This document shows positions 1 through 7,139 of a stretch of DNA of 12,988 nt, in pieces (positions within the stretch are counted from its first letter, which is position 1; each line of letters starts with the position of its first letter). The notes under the pieces were generated by a model. It was given only the letters and a program-made list of their open reading frames with translations. It had not been told where the DNA came from and made no database searches. This DNA is from Zancudomyces culisetae. Lineage: Eukaryota > Kickxellomycota > Harpellomycetes > Harpellales > Legeriomycetaceae. The stretch is taken from NCBI GenBank assembly GCA_001969505.1, contig LSSK01000808.1:1-12988 (forward strand). Direction: 5' to 3'. The position numbers and the translations under genes were made by a program.

Positions 1-98
1 TTATCTCTTCTTTTTTAAGAGTTGGCACCAATAAAGTCTATAAGATGAGACTACGTGATGCTAAAAAAAAATGAAAATTTGGTTAAAATACATTGTAG

Positions 99-814
99 GT
101 ATCGAGTGTACATGTCATAGAATTTTTTTGGCATCTCTGATAATTGCTGGGTACGCATTCTACTATCGCTACAACTCTTATTTCTATAATACACAACCAT
201 CTTTTGGAGTTCAAAACTGTTAATCCTAATCTTATTTTTTAAATAGCAAATATCTAAACGATGCATCGCCAAAAAATAAATATTGGGCAAGGTATTCTAC
301 AATGTTTTCGCTCCAGGAAGTAAATCTAATGGAAAAACAGTTTTTATTCTTGATTGTAAGTCACCATCCACACCATTACATAATACGAATGTATAGACTC
401 TAGTCATTTATAAATAAAGGGCTGCAATTTATTATTTAGGACTTTGACCTACGAATCACTCCACAAGATCTGGATAGAGTCGCTTCGTTGTTTTATAAAA
501 ATAAGTACGAAAGAGCAGCTATGTACAGTGTAGATCCAATTGAAGCTCATTCGCCTTACAATACATTGAGTTTAAAAAACCCTTGCGTCGCACATATACC
601 CGCACAGAAAACATATAAAATCTCCGAAGGTCCCTACAGCCACAGTCTGCAAAATAGCATTGGTCATCAAAACAAATATATAGCTTCACGAAACCACATT
701 AGTAAAGTGTTGGTACCAGCCCCAGCTCTAGACTACACTAACCAAATTAGAGAACGAAATATAAACTTTCCTGTACTGGATAATCCGCGACAAATAAACA
801 CTTTCACAAATTAG
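99..814 (+). CDS. Pho85-type (PclA/Pcl1-like) cyclin, 3' part of a spliced gene
   Basis: Three joined exons (99-150, 247-355, 440-814) encode the second half of a cyclin box and a C-terminal tail. The diagnostic run is CHRIFLASLIIAGKYLNDAS, then SPKNKYWARY, FSLQEVNLMEKQFLFLIDFD and LRITPQDL. In the fungal Pcl1/Pcl2/PclA group this region binds the Pho85 kinase and acts in G1/S control and polarised growth. The exon phases agree: GG|C makes the Gly of AGKYL, and I|D is phase 0. The tail of roughly 100 residues is Asn/Tyr/His-rich, has no recognised domain and ends at TAG 812-814. The 5' end is missing. The exon at 99 is fixed by the only AG acceptor in an open frame, and the previous exon is either left of the window or an unproven piece at 3-54 (donor at 55, intron of only 44 bp). 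Family assignment is confident; the exact member is not. Confidence 0.85.
151..246 (+). other. Intron in cyclin gene (GTACGC donor)
   Basis: A 96-bp intron, placed by homology: removing it joins LIIAG to KYLNDAS in frame. The donor GTACGC is unusual. The acceptor is AAATAG, with CCTAAT as a likely branch site about 20 bases before it. Confidence 0.75.
356..439 (+). other. Intron in cyclin gene (GTAAGT...TTTAG)
   Basis: An 84-bp phase-0 intron with a strong GTAAGT donor and ATTTAG acceptor. Splicing joins FLFLI to DFDLRIT inside the cyclin box, matching the family pattern. Confidence 0.85.
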
Positions 815-1423
815 TAATTCTTGTGAAACAAGTTTTCCTGAGCCAGACTTATCAAAAAAAAGAAAGGGTGGTAGCTTTAATGAGGCTATGAAACGCGATT
901 CACCACTTTATATGTATAAAAACATTTGATGAGCTATTTTTCTATACTTATAATATCTTTAAAATTAAATTGGCGAGACGCTCGGATGTTAGCATACCAT
1001 TTTTAAAAAAATAGACAATACCAAGGATTCAGCTCAGAGTTTGACTTTTCTTACATGATAATTATATTTATATAGGCATGCGTATATTTTGTTTAAATAG
1101 TTGTTATCCAAGTGCATTTTTATAGAAAATGAAGTTTTATACCTAAATTTTGCAAGTATAACTACATAAAAACTGTTGTTATTTTATCAGGTGTTTAGGT
1201 ACTAAAGCGTGTAGATTTTGAAGCTCAGTCCTACCATCAAAGCGTTTCATGTGGGGGTGTTTTATCGGTTATTTCAGCTACCCGAATACAGTATTAGCTA
1301 CACAAACTATTCACCAGCTATTCCGTATCTAGTCCAACTAAGGGTGTTATTTTTGCTTTGTTATCTTCTATGGGTAAAGTAACCAGCCTTTATGATTCCC
1401 CTCCAAGGATTCTGCTCACAAAG
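815..1423. other. Intergenic, no gene seen
   Basis: About 600 bases of AT-rich DNA after the cyclin stop. All frames are broken by frequent stops, and I see no tRNA arm, splice-linked homology or repeat. It presumably holds the cyclin 3' UTR and the downstream end of whatever 1424-1822 belongs to. Confidence 0.6.
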
Positions 1424-1822
1424 TCATCTCATCATTTCTCTCCTACCGTTATCCTCACTCCCTGCAACTGATACTTTTGGAATACGTCCCAGAAACATAA
1501 ACCGAGGCTCTACCCACATTGTGCAGTCCAGAAAAATGTTCTCAATAATTTCTGCGCAGTTCTTGTCGCACAATGGATACTGAACCTTAAACTTTCTAAA
1601 GATATGATCCACGTTTTCCAGCCTACCTGCTGAAAAACTCCACCCATTTTTATATATCCTATCATCATTACTCCCAACACCACACGATATTATCAGATCT
1701 GCTAATAAGGTAAAAACAGCAAATATATGGTTGGTTGGTACTGTGAGTGATTTTATACCAGCCACAGCCTGAAAAATGAAACGAAGCACCAAGTATATGC
1801 TTTTAAAGAAGTTTTTAAACAC
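1424..1822 (-). CDS. Unrecognised coding-looking block without an ATG, possible orphan exon
   Basis: An open frame of about 132 codons on the minus strand, long for such AT-rich DNA, ending at TGA 1426-1424. It begins only with GTG and has no upstream in-frame ATG; the internal Met residues lie far downstream. The first half is hydrophobic (SIYLVLRFIFQAVAGIK, then HIFAVFTLLADLIISCGV) and could contain one or two membrane segments. The second half is polar with several Cys. A TTTCATTTTTCAG acceptor-like run, with an AACGCTAAAAG branch-like site before it, precedes codon GCT near 1760. The true reading may therefore be a terminal exon from there. I found no convincing upstream exon and no family resemblance. 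It may be a lineage-specific gene, a decayed gene or chance. Confidence 0.25.
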   Translation of the reverse strand: MFKNFFKSIYLVLRFIFQAVAGIKSLTVPTNHIFAVFTLLADLIISCGVGSNDDRIYKNGWSFSAGRLENVDHIFRKFKVQYPLCDKNCAEIIENIFLDCTMWVEPRFMFLGRIPKVSVAGSEDNGRREMMR

Positions 1823-2165
1823 TTTTAGCGTTATTTATTTTTAGTTTTTCACCTTATAAATGGTGAAAGTGAAAAAAACATACCCGATTAATTCAGTATT
1901 CCAACTCTTTCAACTGTTTATAGCATAGCTACTGGGAAACATGTTTACTAAACCCACAAGAACGACTAAAGAATATTTATAGAAGATAAATCAGATTTAT
2001 TTGCAAAGTACCCAAATGAGATAAAACAAAGAGTCATATACTGAATAGCTAGATAACTTGGACTACCTTTTCAAAATTTTGCTGAAAAAAATAATAAAAA
2101 GAAAGACCAAAACTCACCAAATCTCAAATACATAGAAACTATAACAACACAAAAAGCTCTTTATT
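1823..2165. other. Intergenic, nothing recognised
   Basis: AT-rich spacer. A GTATGT donor-like hexamer reads on the minus strand near 1880, but every frame before it is closed within a few codons, so no exon can be supported. The right end probably holds the 3' UTR of the secreted-protein gene. Confidence 0.5.
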
Positions 2166-2285
2166 TTAGCAACTAATATTTTCATTGTCACTGTTTTCCA
2201 TATCAATATAATCACCATCATTAATTCTGTAATCATTATTTCCACTCAGAAAACGCATTATATTCAGGAGGCTATCGACATCCAT
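2166..2285 (-). other. In-frame 39-codon extension directly after the stop of the secreted-protein gene
   Basis: The TAA stop at 2288-2286 is followed at once, in the same frame, by ATG and 38 more sense codons before TAA at 2168-2166. The predicted peptide starts MDVDSLLNIMRFLSG, is rich in Asp/Asn/Glu and ends in ISC. It could be a C-terminal tail cut off by a recent nonsense change, a readthrough extension, or a chance open run in the 3' UTR. The TAA-A context is not a known leaky context in yeast. Confidence 0.35.
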
Positions 2286-4073
2286 TTATTCGATTTGTAT
2301 CTCATAGCTGGTTTGCTTATCTCCAGAAACTTCTTTTAATGTCTTTGACACTGAAGTTGTGATAGAATCTTTGGCACCAGCTGGTTTTTTACCCATGGTT
2401 TTGGTAGGTAAATTACCTTTGCTCTGTTTACGGTTGGATTGCTGTGGTGGTCCACGTTTTGCATTGGCTACCAATCCTCTTTTTAAGTTATGAGTATAAT
2501 CTTCGAGCAAGTTACGCATGTCCTCTTGATCCTTTTCGAAGGGAGCCACTGCCGATACGTTTTCGAGCTCTCCTGAATATATTGTCTGTGTCTCAGCAGA
2601 GTTGTGGGCATCAAAGCGCTCAAATTTTGTTTGAGCATGTTCTTTTTCATCGTTGAGAGTGTATATCGAGTTGGCTATTCGAACTCTTTTGGATAGGCGC
2701 ATGTTCACTCTCATACTAGTTGTTTTTGAAGGAGTTCGGGCTTGGGTTTGGGATTTGGGTCCACCAGTCACGCTACCGAAAAAGCCACCAATGTTACGTA
2801 TGTAATCTAATGCACCCCTTCTCGAATTTTTTTGAGGTTCCGATGCAGTGTCTCTCTTAGTAAGAAATGTGGCGCTATTTGTTTCTGCGTTTGAAGAGCT
2901 TTCAGTGGAGTTTTCAATATTTGAAGTATTAGGAGCAGATGTCGAAAACGGTGCTATGAGTGAGTCTGTAGTAACATTAGCAGTGGCTGTGGCAAGAGAT
3001 TCATCTGAAATGGGAGGTGTTGAAGTTGCTGAGAATTCTAGAGATGCTGTCTCTGAGGGCATTATTTCTGATCCTGGAGATGTCATTTCTGATCCTGGAG
3101 ATGTCATTTCTGATCCTGGAGATGTCATTTCTGATCCTGAAGGCATTATTTTTGATCCTGGAGATGACACCTCTGATCCTGAAGATGCTGAGCCTGTTTC
3201 TGATGTTAAAGATGAGGAATCTAGTGACGATAGGGATTCCTGAGCGGATGACAATTTCAAAGTTTTATTGACTCTACCCTTCCCACGCGAACGGGTAGGT
3301 TTATCCTTGTTTTTTTTCCTGTCATTGTTATTTTTGCCTTTTCCTGGTGTTTTTGGTGTCTCGGGTAATTTTTTTGTAGAACTAGGCGTGCCACTTCCGA
3401 CTTGGTTTCGAGAGTCTTTCTCTTTCTCTTTTTCCTTTTCCTTTTCCTTTTCCTTTTCCTTTTCCTTTTCCTTTTCCTTTTCCTTTTCCTTTTCCTTGTC
3501 TTTTCCGTTTTTCTTTTCTTTATTATCTCTCTTCTCTTTATTTTTTTGTCCAGCCTTACCCTTGTTGTCTTTACCTGTAGTTTTTGTACTGTTCACTTTT
3601 TTACTACCCTTTGCGTCCTTAGATCGGGTGGCATCCTTACTTTTAGACTCATCTTTAGTTTTTGTTTTGCGCACGTTTTCCATTGGTTTTTTACCAGTCT
3701 TATTCAAAGAGCTCTTTCCGTGGCCTTTCTTTTCTTCCCTCCTGGAAGAAGCTATAGCACCTTTGCTCTGGCTAGTTAAACTAGTCGTAGATTCTAAAGT
3801 CAATGCAGATGACACCTCTGGAACCGAGCCAGACGTAGCAATCTCACTTGCGAGAGATGTAACACTCTCAATCAGGGGCGTGGTGTAAGAGGATGCATCT
3901 GATGATGATCCTACCACCGATTCGGCAGTTTCACCACCGCCACCTGGCACAAGTGACTGAGACTCTTGATCTACAGATTCCTGAGAGCTGACCAACGCTG
4001 TCGCAGTCAGTACAATGGTAAGTAGGGCTAGATTTTTTGGGCCCAAGCTTTGTTTGTACATCATTTTTTTCAA
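2286..4073 (-). CDS. Secreted, repeat-rich, disordered Lys/Glu- and Ser/Thr-rich protein
   Basis: An uninterrupted 595-residue protein. ATG 4073 is the first of three clustered Met codons. A basic N-terminus and hydrophobic core (about 14-28, NLALLTIVLTATALVSS) make a signal peptide. Then follow a Ser/Thr-rich segment (about 36-105), a strongly basic Lys-rich segment (about 110-270) with a KE dipeptide tract (193-219), and a Ser-rich segment with 7-residue SPGSEMT repeats (about 300-340). The C-terminal part (about 405-595) holds most of the dibasic sites. KR pairs at 406, 462, 531 and 539 and RR at 111 and 418 suit Kex2 processing. N-glycosylation sequons occur at 124, 161, 269, 366, 382, 388 and 505. 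No enzymatic domain, GPI signal or other family is recognised. Composition suggests a cell-surface or secreted protein, which is inference. Repeat lengths probably vary between strains. Confidence 0.8.
   Translation of the reverse strand: MKKMMYKQSLGPKNLALLTIVLTATALVSSQESVDQESQSLVPGGGGETAESVVGSSSDASSYTTPLIESVTSLASEIATSGSVPEVSSALTLESTTSLTSQSKGAIASSRREEKKGHGKSSLNKTGKKPMENVRKTKTKDESKSKDATRSKDAKGSKKVNSTKTTGKDNKGKAGQKNKEKRDNKEKKNGKDKEKEKEKEKEKEKEKEKEKEKEKEKEKDSRNQVGSGTPSSTKKLPETPKTPGKGKNNNDRKKNKDKPTRSRGKGRVNKTLKLSSAQESLSSLDSSSLTSETGSASSGSEVSSPGSKIMPSGSEMTSPGSEMTSPGSEMTSPGSEIMPSETASLEFSATSTPPISDESLATATANVTTDSLIAPFSTSAPNTSNIENSTESSSNAETNSATFLTKRDTASEPQKNSRRGALDYIRNIGGFFGSVTGGPKSQTQARTPSKTTSMRVNMRLSKRVRIANSIYTLNDEKEHAQTKFERFDAHNSAETQTIYSGELENVSAVAPFEKDQEDMRNLLEDYTHNLKRGLVANAKRGPPQQSNRKQSKGNLPTKTMGKKPAGAKDSITTSVSKTLKEVSGDKQTSYEIQIE
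3070..3132 (-). repeat. 21-bp tandem repeat, three perfect copies
   Basis: Three exact head-to-tail copies of a 21-bp unit (GATCCTGGAGATGTCATTTCT on +) encode SPGSEMT repeats at residues about 314-335. Degenerate relatives flank it over about 3049-3190. Being in multiples of three, copy changes keep the frame. Confidence 0.9.
3432..3497 (-). repeat. 6-bp tandem repeat (TTCCTT)x11 encoding Lys-Glu
   Basis: Eleven perfect TTCCTT units on + read as AAGGAA (Lys-Glu) on the coding strand, residues 193-214, with degenerate TTTCTC/TTTTCC units extending it toward 3418. The strand-asymmetric purine tract keeps the frame whatever the copy number. Confidence 0.95.
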
Positions 4074-5299
4074 TTTATGCGGTTTAAAGTGTGTGTTTAC
4101 TGATATTGATGTTTTTGCTGAATGCCCTATTTGTCGGGTATGCTTAAAAAATGATTTATACTAGAATTTTTATAAAAATGCACAAAAAAATGAAATAATG
4201 GATATTGCTTTTGTAGTTTGGGATTAAACGAGATATATGGGTCCTCGGCTTGTATATTTATACTAAACATTTCAAACCATGTTTTTTTAAGTGTAAGGTA
4301 TACATAAGCTTTCTCGAGCCATGGGGATGTTGAAGAGTTAAGGGTTGTGCAAATAAATACCAGTAATATAATGGCGCAGTGCTAGTAATCGCGAATATAA
4401 ATGCACATTTGGATCAACCTCATTGACTTGTCTCGTCATAAAAAAATAGGGCTAATTTTTTTTCATGCAACGCTTACATCCCGATATTTTGGTACCTTTC
4501 TGTTCCTGTTTGAGATTTTTATTTCCAAGTCTATTAGACCCCCCTTTTTTTGAGATTATGCAGCTAGATGGGACTGCAAGTATGATGTACTTGTTTGCAT
4601 ATTTGTGACCCCCTCATCTCGTCTGGTTTACTGTTTTCTGCGGAAAAAATGAGAGGATACAAATCAAAGCCCTAATTCGTATGAAATAAAGTGATTTTTG
4701 TTGAGAAAGATAAGGAGGCGTAAGGCAAAAAAAATATCGGCCAAAAATCAAGTCTGCATAGGTAGAGCCAAACTGCGAGGCTATTTCAGCACCCACCTAT
4801 TCATGTTCATGTTCATTTTCATTACCAACCTGGCTTTTAGTGATACCTCTCCCTCCCTTCATTAACGTGGCTGTTCTATTTAGCAAAAAAAAATCCTATC
4901 AAGTAACACAATTATGATATCCAAAACTTTAACAGATATAAACAAATCCAAGCATGTACTCTGATGTAAATACATTTGGGTATGAAAAGCGAAAATACAC
5001 ACAAAGTCGGCATTGCCACACTGGTTCCAAGGGCAATACTGATAGGATTTAGGAGCATTAGAACAGCATAAAACGAAGCCATTAGTATACAAATGTGTGA
5101 AAAGAACATATAAAACACAACTTCTTTTTGTGTTTATGCGGGAGTGGGGAGGAGATATTGTGGATTATCTATCAATAATATTTACATTTTGTTGGAAGGG
5201 TGGAATAATATACAAAACACAGCACAACAAATACTAGCGAAATTAGCTAAAGTTCAGAAAAAATAAAATAAAACTATAATATAGTACATGTTTTTTAGT
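4074..5299. other. Long intergenic region upstream of the secreted-protein gene
   Basis: About 1.2 kb with no supported gene. It should contain the promoter of the gene ending at 2286 and the 3' UTR of the RlmN-like gene. CCCCT pentamers, the core of yeast stress-response elements, occur at 4541-4545 and 4610-4614. Short hydrophobic open frames on the minus strand near 4880-5118 overlap each other in two frames and resemble no family. A small TTCATG repeat lies near 4800-4815. Confidence 0.55.
4255..4262 (-). promoter_or_regulatory. Possible TATA box of the secreted-protein gene
   Basis: TATAAATA on the minus strand, about 180 bp before ATG 4073, a usual distance in yeasts. It is a single short motif in AT-rich DNA, so the call is weak. 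Confidence 0.3.
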
Positions 5300-6623
5300 T
5301 TATAAACTTAGAGTGCTCTTCAATTGGCCACATGCAGCCATAATATCCAAACCTCTAGGTGTCCTAATTGTCACCATAATTCCTTTTTCTTTTAGGATTG
5401 CATGAAAGCTTTGGATTTTTGAGGCCGAAGAGGGTTTAAAAATTGAGCCTGGCCAAGGGTTGAACGGAATCAGGTTCACAATACAAGGGATCCCATGAAT
5501 TAATTTTACTAATTCTAATGCATCAGAGCGGGAGTCGTTCACCGAATCTAACATTATGTATCTAAAGAAATATAAGCAATTTAATGAGTTGGCTAAGCTT
5601 AAAAGCCTAATATGGCTACTTGTATGGTTTTCATATTGAATATTAAAGAGGCCTTGTGTCAAAATAAAGTAGATGATGAGGCAATACTTACTCAAAGGTC
5701 ACTCTTTTGGTCTTATCGCATTTACTCAATTTTACAAAGTTCCTGACACTCTCCATAAGCGGCTCTAGTCCAAATACTTTGTTGATCGGCATAATTAGCG
5801 ATCTAGTTTTATCATTACTAGCATGTAGACTAATGGCCAAGCGCACACCTAGATCAGCCGCAACCTTTTCGACGTTCTTGATAATTCCACTAGTTGAAAC
5901 AGTAATCTTTTTGCGACTGAGCGAAATACCGCCACTATCTGATAATAAACCAATGGCAGCCTTTAAGTTTCTAAAGTTCATTAAAGGTTCACCTTGACCC
6001 ATAAACACAATGTTAGAAATTACTGGCTTATTTGCATTATTGAGTGGCGAATCGGTGTTGTTAATCAGATAATTCTCAGCAGTGAGGATTTGCCCAACAA
6101 TCTCTAACGGTGTCAGATTCCCTTGAAACTTTTGAGTACCAGTATGACAAAATTTACAATTTAAACTACATCCATACTGTGAACTTACGCACAACGTTGC
6201 TCTGTTTTCCTCTGGGATATACACAGTTTCTACGATTTTGTTGGGCTTTTCGCTGGTACCAGCGTTATCTGCAGAAAAGCCAAACAAAAACTTGATTGTT
6301 CCATCAGTCGACTTTTGCAATTTGTGGATTTTTGCCAAGGTGACACCGTGGTTCTCGGTTAAATACCCTCGAAGTTCTTTAGAAAGATTGGTCATTTGCT
6401 CAAAGTTATAAACCTTTGATTTGTAAATCCAAGTGTATAGCTGTTTTGCAACAAACGGCTTTGCAGCAGTGGATTTGGTTATTAGGTCTGAAAGTTCAGG
6501 CAAAGAAAGCCCTAATAAGTTTGTTTTACCAGTGGTAGCATGCTTGACTCCAGGTGCTGCCGGAATTGTCGAGTAATTACGTCCAATAAATCGGTGGACA
6601 TGCTTTGCATTCACAGAGTTCAT
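5300..6623 (-). CDS. RlmN-type radical SAM adenine-C2 RNA methyltransferase, mitochondrially targeted
   Basis: Two exons (5692-6623 and 5300-5561) give 397 residues. RlmN methylates C2 of A2503 in large-subunit rRNA, and also A37 of tRNAs in bacteria. All catalytic parts are visible: the CxxxCxxC iron-sulphur motif as Cys152, Cys156 and Cys159 (YGCSLNCKFC), the methyl-carrying Cys388 in GLDIMAACGQL, and the second catalytic Cys145 in RATLCVSSQ. GQGEPLMN (about 209-216), ISLHA (264-268) and NLIPFNPWPG (340-349) are family signatures. The first 20 or so residues lack acids and end RNYST, a typical mitochondrial presequence, so the target is probably mitochondrial 21S rRNA or mitochondrial tRNA. 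Splicing restores RVTFEYIML exactly as in bacterial RlmN. The intron and presequence show a resident nuclear gene, not bacterial contamination. Saccharomyces cerevisiae has no RlmN that I know of. Confidence 0.92.
5562..5691 (-). other. Intron in RlmN-like gene
   Basis: A 130-bp intron, donor GTAAGT and acceptor TTTCTTTAG. Exon ends GA and A join to the Glu of VTFEYIM, a conserved segment, so both borders are fixed by homology. The likely branch site is GCTTAT, about 20 bases before the acceptor. Confidence 0.9.
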
Positions 6624-7139
6624 GCTTGCAGTATTATTTCAAATGAGAATTTTTCTTTTCAAGATATTGTGAATGAAAACAAAAGTGATCGAGATTTTGC
6701 AATATTTTACGGTATTTAAGGAGATGGAAAGGTAAAAGAAAAGGTAAAGACAATAGAATGTATGATATTTTTGGTATTTTTGGTATTTCTTCTGTTCTCT
6801 TGGATCAACAGAAAACGAGATGAGAATTCGAAATGCGATTAATCTACCAGTATCAAATCAACATTGGCCTAAATCGATAAAAAAAATTTTTTTACTCCTT
6901 GCTAGTTTGCGGCTAGGCTTGTTCTAAAATGAGGTTCGAAAGGAGAGAACCAAAAAAAAAACAAATAGCATGAGAATCGTACAAATTGAACCTTTGTTTC
7001 CAGCCTAATCAAATCAACGAGACTAATTAAAAAATATTTTATTTAGTGTTTATGTTTCTAAATTTTGATAAAGCAATTTAGAATCAATCTCAGGTGGGTT
7101 TTTGTTGGATAAATCTAAATCGAAGGTAGAGTAAAAAAA
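6624..7139. promoter_or_regulatory. Shared divergent promoter region
   Basis: A 516-bp spacer lies between two divergently transcribed genes whose products both look mitochondrial. It is AT-rich with A-tracts, such as the poly-A just before ATG 7140, and a short 10-bp repeat at 6764-6789. No specific factor site is claimed. Confidence 0.5.
6764..6789. repeat. Short direct repeat, TGGTATTTTT-like
   Basis: A 10-bp unit (TTTTTGGTAT) is repeated about two and a half times in the divergent promoter. It may be a binding-site cluster or simple slippage. Confidence 0.6.

Noticed and set aside
3049-3190. CRISPR-like array
   Set aside because: The units abut with no spacers and lie inside a coding frame, so this is a protein-coding minisatellite.
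3402-3779. Second plus-strand open frame through the same low-complexity tract
   Set aside because: The same hexamer array is open in several frames because it contains no T-A combination; no start context or homology.
3268-3888. Long plus-strand open frame rich in Phe/Ser opposite the Lys-rich block
   Set aside because: It is the antisense shadow of the AAG/GAA-rich coding strand; the opposite gene has a signal peptide and continuous frame over nearly 1.8 kb.
4880-5118. Two overlapping hydrophobic small frames on the minus strand
   Set aside because: They overlap in different frames, are AT-driven in composition, and match no family; chance is the simpler explanation.
5180-5190. Exact match to the Saccharomyces ARS core (WTTTAYRTTTW)
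   Set aside because: An 11-base degenerate match is expected by chance in AT-rich DNA, and the splice signals argue the organism is not close to Saccharomyces.
5300-6623. RlmN-like gene as bacterial contamination
   Set aside because: It has a spliceosomal intron with the same signals as its neighbours, a mitochondrial presequence and matching AT-rich composition.
6925-6955. GGTTCGAA resembling a tRNA T-loop
   Set aside because: The flanking bases do not form acceptor or anticodon stems and no A box lies at the right distance.
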